Shown piece by piece: positions 1 through 7,803 of a stretch of DNA of 64,000 nt. The translations under genes were made by a program, and so were the position numbers. Each line of letters starts with the position of its first letter. Position 1 is the first letter of the stretch. Source of the stretch: Clostridiales bacterium (GTDB lineage: Bacteria; Bacillota; Clostridia; Oscillospirales; CAG-272); the NCBI GenBank assembly GCA_021202555.1, contig JAJQCT010000010.1, positions 1 to 64,000 of the forward strand. The letters are read 5' to 3'. The notes under the pieces were generated by a model. It was not told the DNA's origin. It saw only the letters and a list, made by a program, of their open reading frames with translations, and ran no database searches.

Positions 1-179
1 CCAGCTTATTTTTTCTGCTTTTTTTGGTCTCACATCATTGACAAACGAACATAATGCGAAATTTTTTTGAAAAGCGTTCTATGTCAGAACTTCTCAAAGT
101 AAATCCGAAACAGGAAGCGACAGAAGCTGCCGCGGGAGTCATGATTCCACGACTTTTGCGATTTTGGGTGCAGAGCCTA

Positions 180-208
180 TTGACATATGCCATAAAATAT
201 GATACGAT
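180..208 (+). promoter_or_regulatory. SigA-type promoter of the Crp/Fnr regulator
   Basis: TTGACA at 180-185 and TACGAT at 203-208 are separated by 17 bp, close to the vegetative consensus. The ATG of the regulator is at 234, preceded by GGAGA at 220-224. The promoter lies inside a longer open frame starting at 54, which argues that the upstream 60 codons are not translated as part of the protein. Confidence 0.65.
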
Positions 209-233
209 ACCTGTGAACAGGAGATGGGACGCC

Positions 234-890
234 ATGGAGTTAAACGAATACTTTCCCATGTGGGATAAATTGACCTCTGCGCAGCAGTCAAGGCTTTTAT
301 CAGCCTCGGATAGGCGGAGCTACAAAAAGGGACAGATTGTCCACAACGGAATGACAGACTGCACGGGTCTGTTTCTGATACAGTCCGGTCAGCTAAGGGC
401 ATATACCATTTCGGACGAGGGACGCGAGATTACCGTGTACCGTCTTTTTGAGCGGGATATTTGTCTGTTTTCCGCCTCCTGCATGATACGGAGCATTCAG
501 TTTGACATTGTGATTGAAGCGGAGAAGGACACGGAAATCCGGCTGATACAGGCGGAAGCGTACAAAAAGGTAATGGAAGAATCTGCGTCTTTGGCTAATT
601 ATACGAATGAGATTATGGCAAGCCGGTTTTCGGATGTCATGTGGCTGATGGATCAGATCATGTGGAAGAGCCTTGACCGGCGGCTGGCGGAATTTCTTCT
701 GGAGGAGTCGCTGCTTGAGAATACGTCAAAGTTAAAAATCACACATGAGATTATCGGGAACCATCTGGGAACCGCCCGTGAGGTCGTTACCCGGATGCTG
801 CGATATTTTCAGAGCGAGGGAATGGTAAAGCTTTCCCGAGGCACGGTGGAGCTGACAGATATGGACAAGCTCAAAAAGTTGAACAGCTAA
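234..890 (+). CDS. Crp/Fnr family transcriptional regulator
   Basis: A 218-residue regulator with an N-terminal cyclic-nucleotide-binding-type beta-roll (about residues 15-130) and a C-terminal winged helix (about 150-215; GNHLGTAREVVTRML is the recognition region). The frame is open back to 54, but ATG at 234 has a GGAGA site and a promoter just upstream, and 218 residues is the usual family length. The motif CLFSASC contains two cysteines in the sensor domain; related clostridial proteins often have this, so a thiol or sulfide signal is plausible, but that is inference. It lacks the N-terminal cysteine cluster of true Fnr. It converges with the CoA-disulfide reductase operon, and a Crp-type palindrome lies at that operon's promoter (3334-3348), so it is probably the local regulator. 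Codon choice differs from the bulk of the window. Confidence 0.85.
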   Translation: MELNEYFPMWDKLTSAQQSRLLSASDRRSYKKGQIVHNGMTDCTGLFLIQSGQLRAYTISDEGREITVYRLFERDICLFSASCMIRSIQFDIVIEAEKDTEIRLIQAEAYKKVMEESASLANYTNEIMASRFSDVMWLMDQIMWKSLDRRLAEFLLEESLLENTSKLKITHEIIGNHLGTAREVVTRMLRYFQSEGMVKLSRGTVELTDMDKLKKLNS

Positions 891-894
891 AATC

Positions 895-936
895 AACACC
901 CGCCGCGGTATCTTATCGGAACCCGGCGGGTGTTTT
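895..936. terminator. Bidirectional terminator between the regulator and the reductase gene
   Basis: Inverted repeat ACACCCGCCG / CGGCGGGTGT with a short loop, followed by TTTTT on the plus strand. It fills the 48-base gap between two convergent genes and could serve both. Confidence 0.75.
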
Positions 937-938
937 TC

Positions 939-2633
939 TCATTGCAGATTCATGCCGCAATCGCAGGCGCGGTCAATCAGACAGCGGTCATTTATTACGG
1001 CATCATAAAAACGATAGCCTCCGGCAAAATTATAGCAGTCATATCCGTTCCCGGAGAGAATCCGTGATGCAATATAGCTGCGAAGCCCGCTCTGACAGAT
1101 TACATATACGGGTTTGCCCCTTTCGATTTCAGTCAGACGATCCCGAAGCTCGTCCACCGGAATATTGATGAAGCCTTCGATATGCCCCTCTGCGTATTCT
1201 TCTTTGGTGCGCGTATCCAACAGAGTAAACCTGCCATCGCGGGGCAGACTGTCAATATCCTCCAAATACCACTGCCTCACAACGCCGTTTGCAAGGTTGT
1301 CGATGATATATCCAGCCATATTGACCGGGTCTTTAGCCGAAGAATAAGGCGGCGCATAGGAAAGATCAAGGTCCTTCAGGTCAAGCGCGCTGAGTCCTGC
1401 CCGTATCGCAGTTGCCAATACGTCAATGCGCTTATCCACACCCTCATAACCGATAATCTGTGCGCCAAGCAGTCGGTACGTCCCCTGTTCAAAGATTACC
1501 TTCATTGTCATAAGCCTGCCGCCGGGGTAATAGCCGGCGTGACTCATGGGTGATAAGATTACCTTATCTGCGAGCAGTCCCGCTGCCTTCGCGCCGGATG
1601 CATTTAATCCTGTTGCGGCTGCCGTCAGGTCAAAAACCTTAATAACAGAGCTGCCCTGACTTCCCTTGTAACGGCTGTCCCCGCCGCAGATATTGTCGGC
1701 AGCGATCCGCCCCTGCTTGTTGGCAGGACCTGCCAGAGATATCAGCGTATCCTGACCTGAGACGAAATGCTTCACCTGCACAGCGTCACCTACGGCATAA
1801 ACATCAGAAGCAGAGGTTTCCATCCGATCATTAACCAGAATGCTGTCTTTGACGCCAAGCTCCAGTCCCGCCTCTTTTGCAAGATGGCTGTCGGGCGTTA
1901 CGCCTATGGCAAGGACAACCATATCGGCTTTCAACGGTGCCGTATCCTTCAGCAGCACACCGATGCCGCTGTCGGTTTCCTCAAACCCCTCCACCGTATG
2001 CCCCAGCGCAAGCTTTACGCCATGCTTTCGCATTTCACCGTGAATAAATGACGCCATATCCCGATCAAAGGGATTCATGAGCTGCTTCGGACGCTGTACG
2101 ATTGTCACGTCAATTCCCAGATTCCGCAGGCTTTCAGCAGTCTCAAGACTAATGAACCCACCGCCTGCCAGCACAGCGGATTTTGGTCGATGAAGATCAA
2201 TGTATTCACGGATGCGCAGAGCATCCTCCACCGTTCGCAGTGTAAAAACCCTGCTTATATCTACGCCCGGCAGACGGGGACGGGTGGGCTTTGCGCCCAT
2301 GGAAAGCAGCAGCTTGTCGTAGCTTTCTTCAAACTCCTCGCCGGTTTCCAGATTTTTCACCAGAACCTTTTTTCGTTCCGGATGTATTGACAGTACCTCA
2401 TGATGTACCCGCATCTGAACGCGGAAACGATTATAGAAGCTGTCCGGCGTCTGAAGTGTCAGCTCGGAGCGGTCTTTGATAACGCCGCCGATATAATAGG
2501 GCAGTCCGCAATTTGCATAAGAAATATATCCGGAGCGTTCAAAAACGATGATTTCCGCCTTTTCGTTCAGTCGGCGGATTCGCGCGGCGGCAGTTGCGCC
2601 CCCTGCCACGCCGCCAACAATTACTACCTTCAT
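939..2633 (-). CDS. CoA-disulfide reductase / persulfide reductase with C-terminal rhodanese domain
   Basis: A 564-residue FAD- and NAD(P)H-dependent pyridine nucleotide-disulfide reductase fused to a rhodanese domain (CoADR-RHD type). The FAD loop GGVAGGATAAARIRR is at residues 7-21, and the single active-site cysteine, in SYANCGLPYY, is C42, as in CoA-disulfide reductases. A second nucleotide fold contains GGGFISLETAESL, and the rhodanese domain covers about 460-564 with cysteine C513 in CQSGLRS. Family members reduce CoA disulfide or CoA/protein persulfides using NAD(P)H; which substrate applies here cannot be seen. ATG at 2633 was chosen over an open frame to 2675 because it follows the TGA of the upstream rhodanese gene by one base and has GGTGGAG before it. 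It is the last gene of a trxA-rhodanese-reductase operon. In the first 150 codons leucine is 14 CTG and 4 CTT, unlike its neighbours to the right. Confidence 0.9.
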   Translation of the reverse strand: MKVVIVGGVAGGATAAARIRRLNEKAEIIVFERSGYISYANCGLPYYIGGVIKDRSELTLQTPDSFYNRFRVQMRVHHEVLSIHPERKKVLVKNLETGEEFEESYDKLLLSMGAKPTRPRLPGVDISRVFTLRTVEDALRIREYIDLHRPKSAVLAGGGFISLETAESLRNLGIDVTIVQRPKQLMNPFDRDMASFIHGEMRKHGVKLALGHTVEGFEETDSGIGVLLKDTAPLKADMVVLAIGVTPDSHLAKEAGLELGVKDSILVNDRMETSASDVYAVGDAVQVKHFVSGQDTLISLAGPANKQGRIAADNICGGDSRYKGSQGSSVIKVFDLTAAATGLNASGAKAAGLLADKVILSPMSHAGYYPGGRLMTMKVIFEQGTYRLLGAQIIGYEGVDKRIDVLATAIRAGLSALDLKDLDLSYAPPYSSAKDPVNMAGYIIDNLANGVVRQWYLEDIDSLPRDGRFTLLDTRTKEEYAEGHIEGFINIPVDELRDRLTEIERGKPVYVICQSGLRSYIASRILSGNGYDCYNFAGGYRFYDAVINDRCLIDRACDCGMNLQ

Positions 2634-2634
2634 A

Positions 2635-2955
2635 TCAGTACTCCACCTTCCCTTTGTAGGAGGTAATCCCTCCAATATTTTTTACATTGGTATATCCCAT
2701 CCGAACCAGCGCAGCCGCCGCCTGATGACTTCTGGAACCGCTGCGGCAGTAAACGTAAATGGGCGTCTCTTTCCTGTCGATTATATTTACCGCATTGCCG
2801 ATTGTCTGCAAGGGTATATTTTTACTTTCAGGGAGATGCCCCTCCCTGTATTCCTGCGGAGTCCGCACATCCAGCAATACCGCCTCTGCGGTAGATTGAA
2901 ATTCTTTCAGTTCCCGGTTAATGTCCGGGCTGCGGAACAAATCAAAATAGCTCAT
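2635..2955 (-). CDS. Single-domain rhodanese-like sulfurtransferase
   Basis: A 106-residue single rhodanese domain. The catalytic loop CRSGSRS starts at C70, and LLDVRTPQEYREGHLPES is the family's conserved front motif. Such proteins accept a sulfane sulfur on the cysteine and pass it to thiols. No signal peptide, so it is cytoplasmic. GAGGTGA precedes ATG by a normal distance, and the gene starts 9 bases after the thioredoxin stop and ends one base before the reductase start, so the three are almost certainly one transcript. The rhodanese domain also appears fused to the next protein, which suggests persulfide handed from one to the other. Confidence 0.9.
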   Translation of the reverse strand: MSYFDLFRSPDINRELKEFQSTAEAVLLDVRTPQEYREGHLPESKNIPLQTIGNAVNIIDRKETPIYVYCRSGSRSHQAAAALVRMGYTNVKNIGGITSYKGKVEY

Positions 2956-2964
2956 ATCGTCACC

Positions 2965-3270
2965 TCACATCATCGCAAGAATCTGACTTTTCGGTCGCGC
3001 GCCAACGGCTTTGCTGACAACCTTTCCATCCTTCATAACAACCAGCGTGGGTATGCTCATAACATGGAACTGAGACGCCAGCTCCGACTGCTCGGACACA
3101 TTGACCTTGCCAACCTTGATGTCGGGACGTTCAGCGGCGATTTCATCTACAATCGGACTGACCATCCGGCAGGGACCGCACCAGCTTGCCCAAAAATCTA
3201 AAAGCACTGTCCTGTCGGAATTCAGAACTTCCTCACGAAAATTGTTTTGATTTATATTGATAGCACTCAT
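2965..3270 (-). CDS. trxA: Thioredoxin
   Basis: A 101-residue thioredoxin fold with active site WCGPC (C31 and C34) and the cis-proline region SIPTLVV. It is full length and cytoplasmic. AGGAGG lies 7 bases before the ATG. It is the first gene of the operon with two sulfur-transfer proteins, so it likely reduces the persulfides or disulfides that they generate; that role is inferred from context. It ends in AMM with no extension. The housekeeping thioredoxin may be elsewhere. Confidence 0.93.
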   Translation of the reverse strand: MSAININQNNFREEVLNSDRTVLLDFWASWCGPCRMVSPIVDEIAAERPDIKVGKVNVSEQSELASQFHVMSIPTLVVMKDGKVVSKAVGARPKSQILAMM

Positions 3271-3306
3271 TGTATTTCCTCCTGTACTTTATTTGGCTAT
3301 GGCTGT

Positions 3307-3312
3307 ATTATA
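3307..3312 (-). promoter_or_regulatory. -10 element of the trxA operon promoter
   Basis: TATAAT on the minus strand, preceded by TGA (extended -10). No recognisable -35 exists 16-18 bases upstream. Instead the palindrome at 3334-3348 is centred about 41 bases before the predicted start site, the arrangement of a promoter that depends on a Crp-type activator. Confidence 0.55.
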
Positions 3313-3333
3313 TCAGTATTCCCAAGTGACTTC

Positions 3334-3348
3334 TGTGATATTATCACA
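3334..3348. promoter_or_regulatory. Crp/Fnr-type operator palindrome
   Basis: Perfect 15-base palindrome TGTGATATTATCACA: TGTGA and TCACA half-sites with a 5-base centre. Classical Crp sites have the same half-sites with a 6-base centre. A Crp/Fnr regulator is encoded at 234-890 in the same island. Confidence 0.55.
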
Positions 3349-3373
3349 TTTCTCCGAAAAAAAATCAAAAATT

Positions 3374-3425
3374 ATCCCGACCACAAAATGTCAGACCAAG
3401 AATCCAACAAAAATGAGGTCGGGAT
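3374..3425 (-). terminator. Probable terminator of the cca-activase operon
   Basis: Inverted repeat ATCCCGACC (3374-3382) / GGTCGGGAT (3417-3425). Read on the minus strand, the second arm runs into AATTTTTGATTTTTTTT, so it can act as a rho-independent terminator for the leftward operon. The 34-base loop is unusually long. It also marks the edge of the compositionally different left island. Confidence 0.45.
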
Positions 3426-3456
3426 TTTCATGTCAAAATAACACGGCTCGTGTCTT

Positions 3457-3487
3457 AGCACATAAGACGCGCAGCGTCTTATGTGCT
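3457..3487 (-). repeat. Perfect hairpin covering the stop codon of the HgdB-like gene
   Basis: Arms AGCACATAAGACGC (3457-3470) and GCGTCTTATGTGCT (3474-3487) with a 3-base loop. The TAA stop of the gene ending at 3479 lies within the second arm. A smaller hairpin (ACACG gct CGTGT) follows at 3441-3453. Confidence 0.7.
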
Positions 3488-4750
3488 CTGTTCCTTTGCA
3501 TTTGCGAGCATGAGCTTGATTCGGTTTTCCTGATTGACCCTTGTCGCGCCCGCGTCGTAGTCGATGGCGACAATGTTGATGTCGGGATTTTTTGCCTTTA
3601 TCGGCTTCATCATCCCCTTTCCGCAGATGTGATTCGGCAAACATCCGAAGGGCTGTGTGCATACGATGTTGTTCACGCCCTTATCGGCAAGCTCGAGCAT
3701 CTCCGCTGTCAGCAGCCACCCTTCTCCCATCTTCACGCCCATTCCGATATATCCCTGCACGAGGTCTATCGTATGCGTGAAAAGCGTCGGCGGCATAAGC
3801 ACCCCGTCGCTCTCCTCATTCATGATGTCAATCATGTCGCGCTCACGGGCGACGAGGTATTTATACGCGATTTTGTAAAGCGCGCGCACTTTTCCGTTCA
3901 TGCGGTAAAGCTTATAATCGAGAATGTTGTTGTATACGCAGTAAAGGCAGAAATCAAGCAGCCCAGGCATGACGGGCTCCGCGCCCTCCTCTACCAGAAA
4001 ATCGGCAAGCCCGTTATTTCCGAGCGGAGAATATTTCACGTAAATCTCCCCGACAATTCCGACCTTTGTCTTTTTCACGCTCCTGTCAGTCGGAATTTCG
4101 AGAAAGGAATGTATCATTTTGCGGTAATTCGCCTTTACAGCCTTATAATTGTGTCCGCCCGTGTCCATTTCGTCGGCGAGCCTCGCCGTCCACTCGTCCG
4201 CCAGCGCCTCCGCGTCGCCCTTGTTTTTCTCGTAGGGCTTCGTCTGATTCACGAGCGTCAGGAGCAAATCGCCGTAAAACACCGCGTAAAGCAGCTTTAT
4301 CATGAGCGGCACGGAAATTCTGAAGCCCGGATGGCGTTCGATTCCCGAAAGACTCATCGATATAACGGGCACCTGCGGAAGTCCCGCCTTTTCGAGCGCC
4401 TTTCGCAAAAGATAAATGTAATTCGACGCGCGGCAGCCGCCTCCCGTCTGAAACTGTATGAGCGCAACGCGGTCGGGGTCGTATTTTCCGCTCCCGAGCG
4501 CGTCGAGAAACTGTCCTATAACCAGAATTGCGGGATAGCAGGTGTCGTTATGCACATATTTCAGCCCCGTTTCCGCGATTTCAGGTCCCGACGTTTCAAG
4601 CACATCGACGTGATACCCCACCTTTTCAAGCACCCTTGCTATCAGCTTGAAGTGCATAGGGAGCATATTCGGTATGAGTATCGTGTGCGTCGAAATCATC
4701 TCCTTTGTAAAGGGGACGTATGTTTTATCCGTCTTTTTGCTTGTCGCCAT
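3479..4750 (-). CDS. HgdB-like protein of the 2-hydroxyacyl-CoA dehydratase family (COG3581-type)
   Basis: A 423-residue protein resembling the C-terminal section of the giant BadF/HgdB-type proteins of Clostridia. Conserved cysteines include NDTCYPA, TGGGCRAS, FCLYC and QPFGCLPNHICGKG, arranged like iron-sulfur ligands of the dehydratase family. No membrane segments. It starts 30 bases after the ATPase gene stop with its own GAGAGG site, so here the usual single polypeptide of about 1400 residues is encoded as two genes of one operon. Its substrate is unknown; family membership alone does not show that it dehydrates a hydroxyacyl-CoA. The end of the gene lies in a hairpin. Confidence 0.75.
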   Translation of the reverse strand: MATSKKTDKTYVPFTKEMISTHTILIPNMLPMHFKLIARVLEKVGYHVDVLETSGPEIAETGLKYVHNDTCYPAILVIGQFLDALGSGKYDPDRVALIQFQTGGGCRASNYIYLLRKALEKAGLPQVPVISMSLSGIERHPGFRISVPLMIKLLYAVFYGDLLLTLVNQTKPYEKNKGDAEALADEWTARLADEMDTGGHNYKAVKANYRKMIHSFLEIPTDRSVKKTKVGIVGEIYVKYSPLGNNGLADFLVEEGAEPVMPGLLDFCLYCVYNNILDYKLYRMNGKVRALYKIAYKYLVARERDMIDIMNEESDGVLMPPTLFTHTIDLVQGYIGMGVKMGEGWLLTAEMLELADKGVNNIVCTQPFGCLPNHICGKGMMKPIKAKNPDINIVAIDYDAGATRVNQENRIKLMLANAKEQST

Positions 4751-4780
4751 TGTAACCTCTCAAAAATATCCTACGTAATT

Positions 4781-7700
4781 TTATGCGTTTGCCGCCTTGT
4801 CCGCCTGTTTTCTTTCAAGCGCTCCGATAAGGCTGCGCAGGCGGATTTTCACCGCGCCCTGATTCGTGATTTCGTCAATCTTTATCTGCGTGTAGAGCTT
4901 GCCGCTCCCCTCGAGAATCGACCTCACCTCGTCAGTCGTTATCGCGTCAACGCCGCACCCGAATGAGACGAGCTGCACAAGCTGTGTGTCATCATGAAGG
5001 GAGGCGTATTTTGCCGCGCGGTAAAGGCGGGCGTGATACGTCCATTGGTTGAGAATCCTCACAGGAACCCTCTCCGCCAGATGATAAACGCTGTCCTCGC
5101 TTAAAACGACGAATCCGAGCGATACGGCGAGCTTGTCGATTCCGTGACCTATTTCGGGGTCGATGTGATATGGGCGACCCGCGAGTATCATTATCGGCAT
5201 ATTATGCGCGTGCGCGTATTCTATCGCGCGCTCGCCCGAACGCCTCACCTCGTCCATATGCGCCTCGTAGGCGCCGTAGGCGGCGGCGACAGCGCGCTTC
5301 ATGTCAGCCTTTGTTACCGAATGCGGAAACGCGCCGTCAATCGCAGTATAAAGCTCGCGCGCAAGCTCCGTTTTGTCGTTTATGTTCAGAAACGGGTAGA
5401 GGAATTTCACCTTCGCGAGGTCATCGACGTTTCCCGCCAGAAGCTCCGAATAATACGCGACGACGGGACAGTTATAGTGATTGTCGCTTTTATGCTCATC
5501 GACATTATAGGTGAGGCAGGGATAAAATATCGCATCAACGCCGTCCTCGATAAGCTCCTCTATATGACCGTGCATTATCTTTGCAGGATAGCAGGCGGTG
5601 TCGGACGGAATCGAAAATTGTCCCTTTTCGTATGTCCGCCTCGTCGAGAAATTTGAGATTTTGACATCAAAGCCGAGATTTCTGAAAAGCTCGTTCCAGA
5701 GCGGAAGAAGCTCGTACATTCCGAGCGCGAGCGGAAGTCCCACCGTTCCCTTTTTCGACGGCGAAATTTTAGCCATTTCGTCGTCCTCTTTTCGCATAGC
5801 CTCGAACATATCGCGCTTTTTCGCGTGAAGGTTCGGGATTTCCTCCGATACCTCGATTCCGAGACCGCGCTGGCACTGATTGCCCGAGATAAAGCGCTTG
5901 CCGTCGCCGAATGTATTTACCGTCAGGCGGCAGTGATTGGCGCAGCCGCCGCAGACAGCGGATTTTGATTTGTGCGTGAAGCTCGCGAGCGCCTCCTTTG
6001 AGATAATCGAGGACTCACGCACCCCCATATCCATGCAGTAAAGCGCCGCGCCGTAAGCTCCCATCAGCCCCGCTATGGCGGGACGGATGACATTTTTGCC
6101 AAGCTCGCGCTCAAATGCGCGAAGCACCGCATCATTATAGAACGTGCCGCCCTGAACGACGACGTGCTCGCCAAGCTCATCGGCGCTGCCCGCGCGAATT
6201 ACCTTGTAAATCGCGTTTTTCACAACGGAAACGGAAAGCCCCGCCGAAATATCCTCTACCGTCGCGCCGTCCTTCTGCGACTGCTTGACGGATGAATTCA
6301 TGAACACCGTGCAGCGCGAGCCGAGATTGACGGGTGCCTTCGCGTGAAGTCCGCGCTCCGCGAAATCGGCGATGTCATATCCCATCGAGCGCGCAAATGT
6401 CTCAATAAACGACCCGCATCCCGACGAGCAGGCTTCGTTGAGCATTATCGAGTCGATAGCGCCGTTTTTGATTTTGAAGCACTTGATGTCCTGCCCGCCG
6501 ATGTCCAAAATGAAATCAACATCGGGGCAGAATCGGCTTGCAGCCGTGTAGTGCGCTATCGTTTCGACGACGCCGACGTCAATTGAAAATGCGTTTTTGA
6601 TAAGCTCCTCGCCGTAGCCGGTTACGGCGGAGCCGCATATTTTTATTCTGTCGCCGCAAAGCTCGTATATCTCGCCGAGACGCTCCCTTATAAGCTCGAC
6701 GGGATTTCCCCTGTTCGAGCTGTAGTATGTATATATAAGCTCGCGGTTTTCCGTCAGAAGAGCCAGCTTCGTCGTCGTGCTTCCGCAGTCGATTCCGAGC
6801 CATGCGTTCCCCGTATAGTCCGCGATGTCAATGGACGCCACGTCCGCGCCCGCGTGGCGGATGCAGAACTCGTCGTATTCCTCCTTTGAGGAGAAAAGCG
6901 GCGGGAGCCTGTCGCGCCCCGTATATGAATTTATGCTGTCGCGGATTTTTTCGGATATTTCATCAGGCGTAGCGCTAAAGCCCGTGCGCGAGCCGTATAC
7001 GGCGGCTCCCATCGCGACGGCGTAAAGCGCGTAATCGGGGAATATCGCCTCCTCATCCGAAAGCCCGAGGGTTTCCTTGAAGCGAATGCGGAGTCCCTTG
7101 TTGTAGTAAAGAGGACCTCCGAGGAAAAGCACCTTTCCCGTAATTCTGCGTCCCTGCGCAAGCCCCGCAATCGTCTGATTGACGACAGCCTGATAAATGC
7201 TGGCGGCGACGTCCTCCTTTCGCGCGCCCTGATTCAGAAGCGGCTGAATGTCCGTTTTCGCGAACACGCCGCAGCGCGACGCTATAGGATAAATTCTCGT
7301 CGCGCCGAGTGAAAGCTCGTCCATCTCGTCAGCGGTCACGTCAAGAAGCGTCGCCATCTGGTCGATAAACGCGCCCGTACCGCCCGCGCATGAGCCGTTC
7401 ATTCTCTCATCGACGCCGCCGGCGAAAAATATTATCTTCGCGTCCTCGCCGCCAAGCTCGATTACAGCCGTCGTGTCAGGCTCAAGTCGCTTCACGACCT
7501 CTCCCGTCGCGAAAACCTCCTGTACGAACGGAATCCCCGTCGATTCGGCGATTCCAAGCCCCGCGCTGCCCGACATGGAGACATTGACCGGCTCGCCGCC
7601 CATGAGCGGCGCCGCCTCGGAAATAAGCTCGAGCGTCTTTTTGCGCACCTCCGACATATGCCGGCTGTATTTTTTGTATATTATTTCGTCGCCTTGCATG

Positions 7701-7786
7701 AGTACGACCTTTACTGTCGTGCTGCCGACGTCTAATACGATCTAAAGTTTCCCGCTCTCTTTGATTTTTTCTTCCGCTTTGCTCAT
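4781..7786 (-). CDS. BadF/BadG/BcrA/BcrD-type ATPase with DUF2229 domain; in-frame TAG at codon 15
   Basis: Two tandem ASKHA-type ATPase domains of the 2-hydroxyacyl-CoA dehydratase activator family, followed by a DUF2229-like region and a C-terminal segment ending near KIRLRSLIGAL. Iron-sulfur cysteines are visible in NGSCAGGTGAF and ASRCGVF (domain 1) and in NEACSSGCGSF (domain 2). The natural start is ATG at 7786, with GGGAG about 10 bases upstream, but codon 15 (7742-7744) is TAG. Past it the frame continues IVLDVGSTTVKVVL, the phosphate-binding loop that the family needs; the next ATG (7699) would lack it, and there is no ATG, GTG or TTG between. So the gene is either broken by one base change (CAG to TAG would explain it), read through, or miscalled. 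It lies 17 bases after cca and before its HgdB-like partner. Confidence 0.8.
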
Positions 7787-7803
7787 TTTCTCACACTCTC
7801 CCG

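Noticed and set aside
54-233. Sixty-codon N-terminal extension of the Crp/Fnr regulator
   Set aside because: A promoter at 180-208 and a ribosome site before ATG 234 lie inside it, and the extension matches nothing in the family. An antisense frame (35-259) is equally unsupported.
3257-4966. 569-codon plus-strand open frame
   Set aside because: It is antisense to the HgdB-like gene, with composition typical of the complement of coding sequence and no start site or motif.
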